In this document: positions 42,564-51,476 of the stretch, piece after piece
Position numbering within the stretch: the first letter of the stretch is position 1
How the letters are laid out: every line of letters starts with the position of its first letter
Source: Actinomycetales bacterium
GTDB taxonomy: Bacteria; Actinomycetota; Actinomycetes; Actinomycetales; Dermatophilaceae
DNA: 64,000 nucleotides
NCBI GenBank assembly: GCA_016710385.1
Contig: JADJVX010000017.1
Coordinates: 744,001 to 808,000, forward strand
Reading direction: 5' to 3'
Made by a program: the position numbers and the translations under genes
Notes under the pieces: model-generated
Seen by the model: only the letters and a program-made list of their open reading frames with translations
Told to the model about the DNA's origin: nothing
Databases searched by the model: none

Positions 42564-44120
42564 GTGGGCGACTCGATCGGCCAACCGATGTTGGGCTGGC
42601 TGGGGCCACTGCTGGCAGCGCTCGTAGGCGGGGTGCTGCGCTTCTGGGACCTGGGCTACCCCCACAAGCTGGTCTTCGACGAGACGTATTACGTCAAGCA
42701 GGGCTGGTCGATGATCCAGTACGGCGTCGAGCTGAAGAACACCGACAAGTACGGCGAGCTCATCGACAAGGCGTTCACCGAGGGCACCCTCGACGTCTTC
42801 AACACCGAGGTCGGCGACCTCGTCGTGCACGGTCCCGTCGGGAAATGGATCATCGGTGCCGGCCAAGGGCTGTTCGGGGCCGACTCGTCGGTCGGCTGGC
42901 GCTTCTCGGTGTGCGTCATCGGGGTGCTGTCGATCGTCATGCTCGGCCGGGTCGCGCGGCGACTGTTCCGTTCCTCGGTCTTGGGCACCATCGCGGCGAT
43001 CCTGCTGACCATCGAAGGTCACCACTTCGTGCACTCACGCACCGGGCTGCTCGACATCGTCGTCATGTTCTTCGCGCTCGCCGCGTTCGCCGCGCTGCTC
43101 CTCGACCGCGACCGCACCCGCGAGCGCCTCGCCGTCCGGGCCGCCGCCCAGATCCCGCTCTCACCAACTGGTCACCCTCTGCCGCACACCGCGACCTGGC
43201 GCGGCCCGTCGATGGGCTGGCGACCGTGGCGGTGGCTGGCCGGGATCGCCCTCGGCCTGGCCGCGGGCACCAAATGGTCGGGTCTCTACTTCCTCATCGT
43301 CTTCGGTCTGCTGACCGTGCTCTGGGATATCGGTGCCCGGCGGACCATCGGCGTGCACCGCTGGATCAGCACCGGACTGTGGCGGGACGGCATACCGGCG
43401 TTCGTCGCGATGGTGCCGACCGCTGTGGTGACCTATGTCGCCTCCTGGACCGGCTGGTTCCGCTCCGACACCGGCTACAACCGCAGTTGGGCGCTGACCC
43501 ACCCGGCGGACCCGCGCTGGACCTGGGTGCCCGATGCCGTGCGCTCGTGGTGGAACTACCACGCGCAGATCCTCGACTTCCACCGCGGCCTGTCGACGCC
43601 GCATGCCTACCAGTCCAGCCCCTGGTCGTGGATGGTCATGGGACGGCCGACGTCGTTCTTCGCCGAGTACCCCAAGCTCGGGCAGGACGGCTGCGATATC
43701 GACATGTGCGCCCGGATCATCACGCCGATCGGCACGGTGACGATCTGGTGGTTGGCGACCGCGTCGCTCGCGGTCCTCGCCTTCCGTTGGGCGCTGCGGC
43801 GCGACTGGCGCGCGGGGGCGATCCTCGCAGGGTATGCCGGTGGCTTCTTCCCGTGGTTCCTCCTCGGGGACCGCACGATCTACCAGTTCTATGCGGTGGC
43901 CTTCGTGCCCTATGTCGTCCTCGGGGTCACCTATGTGCTCGGGATGATCCTCGGGCCGCCGGGGGTAAGCGCGCAGCGGCGCCAGGTCGGCGTGACGATC
44001 GTGGGGTGTTATCTCATCGTCTCGGCGTTGGTCTTCGCCTGGTTCCTGCCGATCTATACGGCACAGCTCATTCCCTATCAGCAGTGGTGGATCCACATGT
44101 GGTTCCCGTCATGGGTTTAG
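42564..44120 (+). CDS. protein O-mannosyltransferase (GT39), N-terminus uncertain
   Basis: A polytopic protein of about 518 residues in the intact frame. The loop-1 catalytic acid pair is in LVFDETYYVKQGW, followed by GWRFSVCVIGVL, TIEGHHFVHSRTGLLDI and a C-terminal helix bundle ending in WWIHMWFPSWV. It transfers mannose from polyprenyl-phosphomannose to Ser/Thr of exported proteins during Sec secretion. A better N-terminus starts at ATG 42458 or 42467 in another frame and joins this one if one C is removed from the C5 run at 42504-42508. GTG 42564 is the intact-frame start used here. The actinobacterial counterpart is Rv1002c. Confidence 0.9.
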   Translation: MGDSIGQPMLGWLGPLLAALVGGVLRFWDLGYPHKLVFDETYYVKQGWSMIQYGVELKNTDKYGELIDKAFTEGTLDVFNTEVGDLVVHGPVGKWIIGAGQGLFGADSSVGWRFSVCVIGVLSIVMLGRVARRLFRSSVLGTIAAILLTIEGHHFVHSRTGLLDIVVMFFALAAFAALLLDRDRTRERLAVRAAAQIPLSPTGHPLPHTATWRGPSMGWRPWRWLAGIALGLAAGTKWSGLYFLIVFGLLTVLWDIGARRTIGVHRWISTGLWRDGIPAFVAMVPTAVVTYVASWTGWFRSDTGYNRSWALTHPADPRWTWVPDAVRSWWNYHAQILDFHRGLSTPHAYQSSPWSWMVMGRPTSFFAEYPKLGQDGCDIDMCARIITPIGTVTIWWLATASLAVLAFRWALRRDWRAGAILAGYAGGFFPWFLLGDRTIYQFYAVAFVPYVVLGVTYVLGMILGPPGVSAQRRQVGVTIVGCYLIVSALVFAWFLPIYTAQLIPYQQWWIHMWFPSWV

Positions 44121-44160
44121 CGGGCGCATTGGCGGCCACGAAGCGGGCGGCGCTGCGAGA

Positions 44161-45345
44161 ATGACCCACATGTGGCCGAAGGGGCGGACCCCGTCGCGCT
44201 CCGGCGTCGGCGTGCGCTTCCCCCTGGCTGCGGCAGTCACCGCGATGCTGGCGGTCGCGCTGTCAGCCAGCCTGGTGGCCGCCTGCACGGTCGCACCCAA
44301 CCCGCAGCCCGCCCCGACCACCGCCACCACGACGACCCGCACCAAGAGCGGGCCTGGCGGCCTGGACCTGGCGGCGCTGCCGGTCGGCTCGAGCGAACAC
44401 GCGCTCACCGTGGGTGGCTTGATCCGGATGTACCGCGTCTACCGGCCGGCCCAAACGCTCACCCCACCCCCCGTGGTCGTCATGCTGCACGGAGGGCTGG
44501 GCACGGCGCGCGCGACCGAGCAGGCCTACGGCTGGGATGCGCTGGCCGACCGCGAGGGCTTTCTCGTCGTCTATCCGGACGCTGTCGGCCTCGCGTGGAA
44601 CGTCGGCAACGGTTGCTGCGGCATCGCGCCTGCCACCGGCGTCGACGACGTCGACTTCATCGCCAAGGTCATGGCTGACATCGGCAAAGACCTCCCCTAC
44701 GACAAGACGCGGGTCTATGCCACCGGAATGTCGACCGGCGGGATGATGGCCTACCGACTTGCTTGTGACACAACCCTTTTCGCGGCTGTCGCTCCGGTAG
44801 CCGCCACCCTGGTCGGCGATTGCACCAACCCGGCGCCGCTGTCGGTCATGCACGTCCACGGCACGGCCGACACGACAGTCCCGTATGCCGGTGTGTCCGA
44901 TCCCGCCGCCCCGTTACCTACCGCCGCGCCCGGCTCACCGACCCCGACCCGACCACCGGCAGGGTTGGCGGCCTTCGAGGGACGGACGATCCCGGATCTC
45001 ATGACGTTCTGGCGCAACGTCGACCGCTGCGGCGGCACGATCTCGCATTCGGACGGCCCGGTGACTGTGGAGACCGCCCAGTGCGCGGTCGGGCGCACGG
45101 TTTCGCTCGTGCTCCTCGAGGGGGGCGGACACGAGTGGCCCGGCGTCCGGCATACCGGGCCGTTAGATGCCAGCCCAGCCCCAACCGCTCTCGGCAAATC
45201 CACGATCTCAGGCGGTCCGGAATCTGCCACCGGCTTGCCGACGACGACCGGTACCCCGACCGGGACCGGGACCCCGGCCGCGACCGGGACGGCATACTCC
45301 GCGACTCCGGCGATCTGGGAGTTCTTCGCAGCCCACGTGAAGTAG
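44161..45345 (+). CDS. secreted esterase lipoprotein, PHB-depolymerase/LpqC-like
   Basis: A 394-residue alpha/beta hydrolase. A signal helix ends in the lipobox VAAC, then a Thr-rich linker. The hydrolase has the oxyanion HGG, nucleophile elbow GMSTGGMM, an Asp in the DTTVPY loop and a catalytic-looking His in GGGHEWP. Family members are carboxylesterases (polyhydroxybutyrate depolymerase, LpqC, feruloyl esterase). A Thr/Pro-rich insert near the C-terminus is low complexity. It starts 40 bp after the O-mannosyltransferase and could itself be a mannosylated substrate; that is inference. Confidence 0.88.
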   Translation: MTHMWPKGRTPSRSGVGVRFPLAAAVTAMLAVALSASLVAACTVAPNPQPAPTTATTTTRTKSGPGGLDLAALPVGSSEHALTVGGLIRMYRVYRPAQTLTPPPVVVMLHGGLGTARATEQAYGWDALADREGFLVVYPDAVGLAWNVGNGCCGIAPATGVDDVDFIAKVMADIGKDLPYDKTRVYATGMSTGGMMAYRLACDTTLFAAVAPVAATLVGDCTNPAPLSVMHVHGTADTTVPYAGVSDPAAPLPTAAPGSPTPTRPPAGLAAFEGRTIPDLMTFWRNVDRCGGTISHSDGPVTVETAQCAVGRTVSLVLLEGGGHEWPGVRHTGPLDASPAPTALGKSTISGGPESATGLPTTTGTPTGTGTPAATGTAYSATPAIWEFFAAHVK

Positions 45346-45364
45346 CGCACCGTCGACTGGAACG

Positions 45365-45919
45365 ATGGCCGACAATGCCGGAGTGACCCATCGGCATGTC
45401 GTGCTCCCCCGTGGCATCAACCTCGGCCGCCTCAACAAGGTGCCGATGCCGGCGCTGCGCGGGCGGCTGGCCGCGTGTGGATTCGCCGGGGTGCAGACGC
45501 TGCTGCAATCCGGCAACATCGTGCTCGATGCCGATGAGGCTGAGGGCGAGCGCGTCGCGGGCCAGGTGCGGGCGGTGCTGCGCGAATCGTTCGGCGTCGA
45601 CGTGCCATGCGTGGTGCGCTCACCCGAGCAGATCCGTGCGGTCGTGGCGCTCAACCCGCTCGCCGATCTCGCGACCGACCCGGCGCGGTATCTCGTCACC
45701 TTCCTCACTGCCACTCCACCGGCCGAGGCGGTCGAGCGGCTGCTGGCCTCCGACCGGCTGCCTCCTGGCTTCACGGTCAGTGGGCGGGAGGCCTACGTCT
45801 GGACACCCGACGGAGTGGCGACCCTGAAGCTGACCAACACCGTGCTGGAGCGCAAGCTCGGCGTCACCGGCACCGCCCGCAACTGGCGCACCGTGGAAGC
45901 CATCGCCGCGCTGCTGTGA
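45365..45919 (+). CDS. DUF1697 family protein
   Basis: A 184-residue protein matching DUF1697: HVVLPRGINLGRLNKVPMPALRGRL, LLQSGNIVLDAD, and RYLVTFLTATPP. The function of the family is unknown; it is a soluble alpha/beta fold common in actinobacteria and firmicutes. ATG 45365 lies 19 bp after the esterase stop. Confidence 0.9.
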   Translation: MADNAGVTHRHVVLPRGINLGRLNKVPMPALRGRLAACGFAGVQTLLQSGNIVLDADEAEGERVAGQVRAVLRESFGVDVPCVVRSPEQIRAVVALNPLADLATDPARYLVTFLTATPPAEAVERLLASDRLPPGFTVSGREAYVWTPDGVATLKLTNTVLERKLGVTGTARNWRTVEAIAALL

Positions 45920-45988
45920 ACACTCCTGGGCGCGAGGTCTCGGCGATTCTCGGTCGCGGGCCGCGAGGTCGGAACCGCCGGGCCAGGC

Positions 45989-46375
45989 TCAGAACATTCC
46001 GTTGCCGTTGGCGGACGTCTCGGGAATCACCTGCAGCACATCCCAGTGCTCGATGACCAACCCGTCCGGGTCGAGCCGGAAGATATCGATGCCCGCGTAG
46101 TCGTCGGAGCCCGGCCAGGTCTGATGGCAATGCAGGACGACGTAGTCGTCTTCGGCGACGACTCGGACGAACTCCACGTGCTTGCCGGGGTACTCGGTGG
46201 CCATCCGCTCGAAGTAATCGACGAACGCCTCCTTGCCGTCTGCGACGTGCGGGTTGTGTTGCCGGTAGTGCGCACCTGCATAGCGCTCGATGGCCTCACG
46301 TGGACGGCACTGGTTGAACATGAGGTCATAGAACGCCGTGACGTTGGCCTTGTTGCGTTCCAGCTTCGATGCCAT
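45989..46375 (-). CDS. SnoaL/NTF2-like family protein
   Basis: A 128-residue cone-fold protein: NKANVTAFYDLMFNQCRPREAIERYAG then YRQHNPHVADGKEAFVDYF, typical of predicted ester cyclase/SnoaL-like members, ending IEHWDVLQVIPE. ATG 46375 is chosen because GAGGAG lies 9 bases before it; a start at 46423 would crowd the tRNA-Ala gene. Substrate unknown. Confidence 0.88.
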   Translation of the reverse strand: MASKLERNKANVTAFYDLMFNQCRPREAIERYAGAHYRQHNPHVADGKEAFVDYFERMATEYPGKHVEFVRVVAEDDYVVLHCHQTWPGSDDYAGIDIFRLDPDGLVIEHWDVLQVIPETSANGNGMF

Positions 46376-46424
46376 CGCTTGCCACTCCTCGGGGCGCGGC
46401 CTCCCCACTGCTGGCATTTTCACC

Positions 46425-46500
<76 letters not shown>

Positions 46501-46659
46501 AGATGCGACGGACACTCTAACACCGGCACCCCAGCGCAACACCAATCCGGGGGGACGGGCCCAGCCAAGACCACCGCACCGTCACCGCGCAGGCATGATT
46601 AACGGCATACCGGAGTGGCGTAAAAGTTGCTGAGCGGCCCGAAGGTCCTCTAGCATCCT

Positions 46660-46780
46660 GCCCACGAGGGGAGTACTTCCCAGACCTGACCCGGTCAATA
46701 CGAGCGTCCAGAGGCGCTCTCGGGCAGGGCCGGCGCCGCCGGTGAAGGAGACCTCAGGCCGACCGAAAGTGTCTCCGACC
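46660..46780 (+). promoter_or_regulatory. candidate yybP-ykoY manganese riboswitch
   Basis: Three elements appear in the family order: GGGGAGTA at 46668-46675, GGTCAATACG at about 46703-46712, and GGTGAAGGAGACCT at 46741-46754. The last can pair through GGAGAC (46747-46752) with GTCTCC (46771-46776) just before the start of a TerC-family gene. In known examples this RNA senses Mn2+ and turns on exporters of the TerC/Alx type. The TerC ATG has no nearby ribosome-binding site, so control of translation is plausible. Confidence 0.75.
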
Positions 46781-46784
46781 CCTC

Positions 46785-47822
46785 ATGCCTCTTCTGCCCC
46801 TTGCCGCCGTGGCTGCCCAGCCGCCTGCCGCCGCAACGACGACGCTCGCCTCCCCCACCCTGTGGTGGGTCACCATCGCCGGAATCGTCGCGCTCTTCGT
46901 CCTCGATTTCCTCATCACCCGCCGTCCACACGAGGTGTCCATGGCTGAAGCCTGGCGCTGGTCGGCCTGCTATGTCGCCATCCCCACCGCCTTCGGAGTC
47001 TGGCTCTGGCAGCGCTACGGCAGCGACCAGGGGCTGGAGTTCTTCACCGGCTACCTCGTCGAGAAGTCCCTCTCGGTCGACAACCTCTTCATCTTCCTGC
47101 TGCTGCTCGGCGCCTTCGCGGTCCCCCGCGAGCTGCAACAACGCGTCCTGCTCATCGGTGTCGCAGGCGCCCTCGTGCTGCGTGGCATCTTCATCGCCCT
47201 CGGCGCCGGCCTGATCGCCACCTTCTCGTGGACCTTCCTGATCTTCGGCGCCGTCCTGCTCGCCACGGCCGTCAAGGTCGGTCGCGACGCGCTGCGGGGC
47301 GCCGACCATGCCGTCGACGTCGATTCGCTGCGCACCGTTCGGCTGCTGCGCCGCTTCTGGCCCGTGCAGAGCGAGTATGCCGGCCCGCGGCTGTCGGTGC
47401 TCCGCGACGGCAGGCGGACGCTCACCCCCATGGCGCTGGTCGTCATCGCAATCCTGGCCACCGACATCGTCTTCGCCATCGACTCGGTGCCGGCGGTCTA
47501 CGGCATCACCGGTGACCCCTACCTCGTCTTCGCCACCAACGCGTTCGCGTTGCTCGGGCTGCGAGCCCTCTACTTCGTCCTCGCTGGCGCCCTCGCGTCA
47601 CTGGCCCATCTCGGTCACGGCCTGGCCCTCATCCTGGCCTTCATCGGCGTCAAGCTCGTGCTCCATTGGGCTCACGACGTGTGGCCGGGCGTGCCCACCG
47701 TTCCGACCCTCGCCAGCCTGGCCGTCATCGTCGGGATCCTCGCGACCGTCACCGTGACGAGTCTGCTGGCCGCCCGTCGGCAGCGACGCCAAGACCCAGA
47801 TGCGGCACCGGCAATACGCTGA
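46785..47822 (+). CDS. TerC/Alx family membrane protein
   Basis: A 345-residue polytopic protein. The family motifs are FFTGYLVEKSLSVDNLFIFLL (membrane-embedded acid and Asp-Asn) and ATDIVFAIDSVPAVYGIT, with nine or so helices. TerC/Alx proteins export manganese and protect secreted metalloproteins. It is preceded by a candidate Mn riboswitch, which supports that role. Some signal-like hydrophobic sequence precedes residue 30, so a later start is possible. Confidence 0.92.
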   Translation: MPLLPLAAVAAQPPAAATTTLASPTLWWVTIAGIVALFVLDFLITRRPHEVSMAEAWRWSACYVAIPTAFGVWLWQRYGSDQGLEFFTGYLVEKSLSVDNLFIFLLLLGAFAVPRELQQRVLLIGVAGALVLRGIFIALGAGLIATFSWTFLIFGAVLLATAVKVGRDALRGADHAVDVDSLRTVRLLRRFWPVQSEYAGPRLSVLRDGRRTLTPMALVVIAILATDIVFAIDSVPAVYGITGDPYLVFATNAFALLGLRALYFVLAGALASLAHLGHGLALILAFIGVKLVLHWAHDVWPGVPTVPTLASLAVIVGILATVTVTSLLAARRQRRQDPDAAPAIR

Positions 47823-47827
47823 CCCGT

Positions 47828-48934
47828 ATGCCGTCCCACCCGTCCACCGTCCCGCCCACGATCCGCGCCGCCAGCGAGTGGGCCTGGCGACTGCTCGTCA
47901 TCGCCGCGGCCCTGGTGGCCACGGCATACCTGCTGGGGTTCGTCTCCGAGGCGGTGATCCCCATCGTGGTGGCCACCCTGCTGGCCGCCCTCCTCGACCC
48001 GATCAAGCGGGCCCTGCGGCGTCACCTCAAGCCGGCTGCGGCAGCCGGGGTCACCGTGCTGGGCACCATCGCCGCCATCGGATTGATCCTCTTCCTCATC
48101 GGCAGTCAAATCACCGGCGGCTTCTCCGAGATGGCCGGGCAAGTCGGTCAGGGTCTGGACCAGATCCGCAGCTGGATCCGCGACACCTTGCACATCAGCG
48201 ACAGCCAGTTCGCGACCTATCTCGAGGAAGCCAAGCAGGCGCTGTCCTCGAGCGAGGGACTGCGGGGCTCGCTGACCAAGGCCGGACTGGGTGCCACCCA
48301 CGTCATCGCCGGCACGTTCATCAGCCTTTTCGCGCTGTTCTTCTTCCTGTACGAGGGCGACCGCATCTGGTCGTGGGTCGTGCGACTGTTCCCCAAGGCC
48401 GCCCGCGAGCGTGTCGCGTCCTCGGGCGAGGTGGCCTGGGCGCAGCTCACCGCGTTCACCCGCGCGACGCTCCTGGTCGCCCTGGTGGATGCTGCCGGCA
48501 TCACCCTGGTCGCCGTGATCCTGCGGGTGCCCTTCGCGTTGGCCATCGGCGCGCTGGTCTTCCTCGGCGCGTTCATCCCCATCGTCGGTGCGCTGATGTC
48601 CGGCCTGGTCGCCGTGTTGATCGCCCTGGTCGCCCACGGCCCGATCGTCGCCCTGCTCATGCTCGCCGGCGTGATCGCGGTGCAGCAGCTGGAATCCCAC
48701 GTGCTGCAGCCCTTCCTGCTCGGCCGGGCCGTGAGTGTGCACCCGTTGGCCGTTGTGCTGGCGATCACGGCAGGTGTCGTCGTCGCCGGCATCGTCGGAG
48801 CTCTCATCGCGGTGCCCATCGCGGCCGTGGTCAACGCGGTGCTCAAACACCTGCACGGCGACTCGATCGCCGAGGGGACCGCTGCCGCGGTCACCGAGCG
48901 GATCGCGATCGAGGATCCGGACGACCGGAGCTGA
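47828..48934 (+). CDS. AI-2E family transporter
   Basis: A 368-residue permease with about eight helices: EAVIPIVVATLLAALLDPIKR at the start, FISLFALFFFLYEGDRIW, and the conserved FLGAFIPIVGALMSG with QQLESHVLQPFLLGRAVSVHPL. The family includes PerM-like proteins and Na+/H+ antiporter-like members; transport of autoinducer-2 is not general. The ATG lies inside a copy of the octamer GTATGCCG, 5 bp after the TerC stop. Confidence 0.88.
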   Translation: MPSHPSTVPPTIRAASEWAWRLLVIAAALVATAYLLGFVSEAVIPIVVATLLAALLDPIKRALRRHLKPAAAAGVTVLGTIAAIGLILFLIGSQITGGFSEMAGQVGQGLDQIRSWIRDTLHISDSQFATYLEEAKQALSSSEGLRGSLTKAGLGATHVIAGTFISLFALFFFLYEGDRIWSWVVRLFPKAARERVASSGEVAWAQLTAFTRATLLVALVDAAGITLVAVILRVPFALAIGALVFLGAFIPIVGALMSGLVAVLIALVAHGPIVALLMLAGVIAVQQLESHVLQPFLLGRAVSVHPLAVVLAITAGVVVAGIVGALIAVPIAAVVNAVLKHLHGDSIAEGTAAAVTERIAIEDPDDRS

Positions 48935-48957
48935 CGGTCACTCGACCTGGCTCAGCC

Positions 48958-48977
48958 GTCGGCGGCTAGCCGCCGAC
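48958..48977. terminator. 20-bp perfect palindrome at a convergent junction
   Basis: GTCGGCGGCTAGCCGCCGAC reads the same on both strands and starts 23 bp after the AI-2E stop. The stop codon of the opposing gene (TAG) sits at its centre. It may act as a bidirectional terminator, although as a loopless palindrome it would need a few central bases unpaired. Confidence 0.5.
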
Positions 48978-50234
48978 GACCCACCGAGCCGGCACGTCGT
49001 CGTCGTCCACGTCGACCACGCCCAGGGTCGCCGTCGTCGGCTCGCCCTCGAGCTGGGCCTCGGACGTCGACTCGACGTTTCCGTCCGGGAGGGGGTGGGT
49101 CGCCTTGGCCTTGAGCGTGTAGGTGGGCGGCGGCACATCGACCGGGCTCCACTGTCCATGCAGGGAGTGCTCGTCCGGCGGGCCGACGGTGACGCTCGTT
49201 GGGTCGACACCGAAATCGGCGAACGCCACGACCTGCGGGGCCACCTCGACCACGACGTTGGGCTGCGAGCCAGGTGCGCCGGCCACCGGAAGCTCCGTCG
49301 CGACGGTTGTGGCCTCGGTTGAGGCACCACCTGAGGCGACGGTTGAAGCTACCGCTGAGGCGACGGTCGGCACGGGAGAGCGAACAGCAGCGTGGCCACC
49401 CACAGCGCGGCCGGGGTGCCTGCTCGCGCCCGGTCGGGCACTCGGGCGAGAGGCCCCAGGGCGAGTGCCGGTCGGCGCGTGCGGCCGGGTCGGCGTCCGA
49501 GAGCCGCGAGGGGCGACGGCATCCGGCACAGGGCGTCGGGCGCCTGCCGTCGAGGCCCGCGGGTCAGTGGCCGCCAACTGCGCTGCAGTATGCCGTCGGG
49601 TCCGCTCCCGCACGGCGGCGGCCCGCAGCGACACCAGCAGCACGATGAGCAGACCGGCCCACACCAGCAGACTCGCCCACGGCAGCAGCCCGAGGATGGC
49701 CGCGGTCACGACGACCGGCAGCGCGACGAGAGTGAGGACCAGGGTCACCCCACGTGCGGCCCGACCGATGCGCGGAGTGATCCGGCGCGGGCGCCGCGAC
49801 CGAGCCGACCCTGCCGATCGAGCCAACCCTGCCGAAGTCCGCTGCGAGGCAGTCACATCCGGCCTCTGCGAGGCAGTCACATCAGGCCTCTGCGAGGCAG
49901 TCACATCAGGGCCATCCGCGATGGGCGCGGCCGCAGGTGAAGCAGTGGAAGCAGTGGAAGCAGTGGACCCGACCGGCTCAGCGGGTCGGATGACGGTGGC
50001 GCTGGCCCGGGTGCCCCGGGCCACGAGCGGGGACCCCACGGCATACCGGGCGAAGGGCGGGCGCGGGTCGGCGGCCGGCAGCACCGGACGGCGTTCCAGC
50101 ACGTGCATCGCCGCACTGAAGCGGTCGGCAGAGCGTGCGGTGGCGACGTCCTCGCGGCGACGCACCCAGTACTGCACGAGGAAGGCGCCCCAGATCGCGA
50201 CAACGGCGAGGAAGATCAGGGACGAGGGCTGCAC
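48966..50234 (-). CDS. SepX/GLPR-like divisome membrane protein candidate
   Basis: A 422-residue protein from GTG 50234. The start SSLIFLAVVAIWGAFLVQYWVRRRED is an outer-leaflet-to-cytosol helix like that of the SepX/GLPR family; two more helices lie at about 165-205. Between them are an 8-residue repeat (DVTASQRP, three copies encoded by 24-bp direct repeats) and a Ser/Thr/Ala linker. The last 200 residues are Pro/Ala-rich and end in an acidic beta segment. Actinobacterial SepX and GLPR sit by moeA-like genes and act in cell division; here rimJ, mog, moaC and moeA follow on the same strand. Orthology is inferred from position and architecture. Confidence 0.65.
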   Translation of the reverse strand: MQPSSLIFLAVVAIWGAFLVQYWVRRREDVATARSADRFSAAMHVLERRPVLPAADPRPPFARYAVGSPLVARGTRASATVIRPAEPVGSTASTASTASPAAAPIADGPDVTASQRPDVTASQRPDVTASQRTSAGLARSAGSARSRRPRRITPRIGRAARGVTLVLTLVALPVVVTAAILGLLPWASLLVWAGLLIVLLVSLRAAAVRERTRRHTAAQLAATDPRASTAGARRPVPDAVAPRGSRTPTRPHAPTGTRPGASRPSARPGASRHPGRAVGGHAAVRSPVPTVASAVASTVASGGASTEATTVATELPVAGAPGSQPNVVVEVAPQVVAFADFGVDPTSVTVGPPDEHSLHGQWSPVDVPPPTYTLKAKATHPLPDGNVESTSEAQLEGEPTTATLGVVDVDDDDVPARWVVGG

Positions 50235-50313
50235 CGCTCTACGGTAAGGACCCGGCTCCCGCGGTCGACGGACCTGCCGCGGTGTGTCGCGGATGAGGCT
50301 GTTGTGACAGGTG

Positions 50314-50940
50314 TTAAATGCCCTCCGGGCGGCGCTCGACCCAGCGTTGGATGACCGGCTGCCCGGCGGTGTCCTCGACGGTGAGGGCGAAGCTGCGGTG
50401 GTCGCGCCAGGCTCCCGCGATGTGCATGTAGCGCGACCGCACCCCTTCCTCCCGGAACCTCAGGTGGGCGACCACGGCCAGGGAGGCGAGATTCTCGGGC
50501 CGGATGTTGACCTCGATCCGATGCAGCCCCAGCGGTCCGAGGGCGTAATCACAGACCGCCGCCAGGGCGCGCGTCGTGATCCCCCGGCCGGCATCCGCCT
50601 TCCCGACCCAATAGCCGATCGATCCCGACAGCAGTGACCCGCGGCCGATCCCGAAGACGTGGACCTGACCGGCCAGCCGGCCCTCGACCTCGATCGTGAG
50701 CGGCAACAAGGTGCCCTCCCGAGCCTCGCGCGCCATCCCCCGCAGGTATTGCGCATATCCCACCCGTGTCGCCGCCCCGCTCGGCGAGGTGGGGTCCCAC
50801 GGCTGCAGGTATGCCGTGTTGGCCCGGCGCAGCGCCTCCCACTCGGCGCGGTCCCGGCGGCCGAGCGGCCGCAACACCAGCCGCGGGTCGAGCCCGTCGG
50901 TCACCGTGAGACTCACCGGCCACCGTCCCGTGCCGGTCAC
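50314..50940 (-). CDS. GNAT family N-acetyltransferase, RimJ-like
   Basis: A 208-residue protein with the acetyl-CoA fold: LRPLGRRDRAEWEALRRANTAYLQPW, SIGYWVGKADAGRGITTRAL (the Q/RxxGxG/A region) and IRPENLASLAVVAHLRF, typical of RimJ/RimL proteins that acetylate protein N-termini. GTG 50940 overlaps the mog stop by 4 bp. The position next to moeA and the UDPGP gene matches rimJ (Rv0995) in mycobacteria. Confidence 0.88.
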   Translation of the reverse strand: MTGTGRWPVSLTVTDGLDPRLVLRPLGRRDRAEWEALRRANTAYLQPWDPTSPSGAATRVGYAQYLRGMAREAREGTLLPLTIEVEGRLAGQVHVFGIGRGSLLSGSIGYWVGKADAGRGITTRALAAVCDYALGPLGLHRIEVNIRPENLASLAVVAHLRFREEGVRSRYMHIAGAWRDHRSFALTVEDTAGQPVIQRWVERRPEGI

Positions 50941-51476
50941 TCGGGCGCCCCCGGAGCGCCGGCCTCGGCCGGCGCATGGTCGCCGCCGCGCAGTTGCTCG
51001 ACGATGTGCGCGACGACCGGCTCCAGCACGCCGATCGCGTCGGTCACCCCACCGCGCGAGCCGGGCAGGTTGATGATCAGGGTGCGTCCGGACACTCCGG
51101 CCAGGCCGCGCGAGATCGCGGCCAACGGCAGGCCGCGGCTCACTCCCGCGCCGCGGATGAGTTCCGGTATGCCGGGCAGCTCCCGGTCGAGATAGGGCCG
51201 GGTCTGCTCGGGCGTGACGTCGGTCGGGCTGACTCCGGTGCCTCCGGTCGTGATGACGACAGCGACCCGATCGGCGATGGCGCTCTCGATGGCAGCTCCG
51301 ACCTGCGGCCCGTCGGGCACGACGACCGGGCCGGTCACGGCATACCCCCAGTCGTGCAGGGCGGCGACCAGGAGCGGTCCGGTGCGGTCCTCGTAGGTGC
51401 CATCCGATGCCCGGGTGGAGGCCACGATCACCCGCGCAGTGTGCCGCGGATCAAGCTGCCCACCAGGGGATTTCAT
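50937..51476 (-). CDS. mog: MogA/MoaB family molybdopterin-binding protein
   Basis: A 179-residue protein with the molybdopterin-binding fold: VIVASTRASDGTYEDRTGP, VVITTGGTGVSPTDVTPEQT and LIINLPGSRGG. It adenylates or binds molybdopterin during cofactor synthesis. The ATG overlaps the moaC stop (TGATG). It forms an operon with moaC and moeA. Confidence 0.93.
   Translation of the reverse strand: MKSPGGQLDPRHTARVIVASTRASDGTYEDRTGPLLVAALHDWGYAVTGPVVVPDGPQVGAAIESAIADRVAVVITTGGTGVSPTDVTPEQTRPYLDRELPGIPELIRGAGVSRGLPLAAISRGLAGVSGRTLIINLPGSRGGVTDAIGVLEPVVAHIVEQLRGGDHAPAEAGAPGAPE

Noticed and set aside
41459..44164. Long plus-strand frame overlapping the cation efflux and O-mannosyltransferase genes
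   Set aside because: Its composition is Arg/Pro-rich noise outside the short segment that may encode the true O-mannosyltransferase N-terminus.
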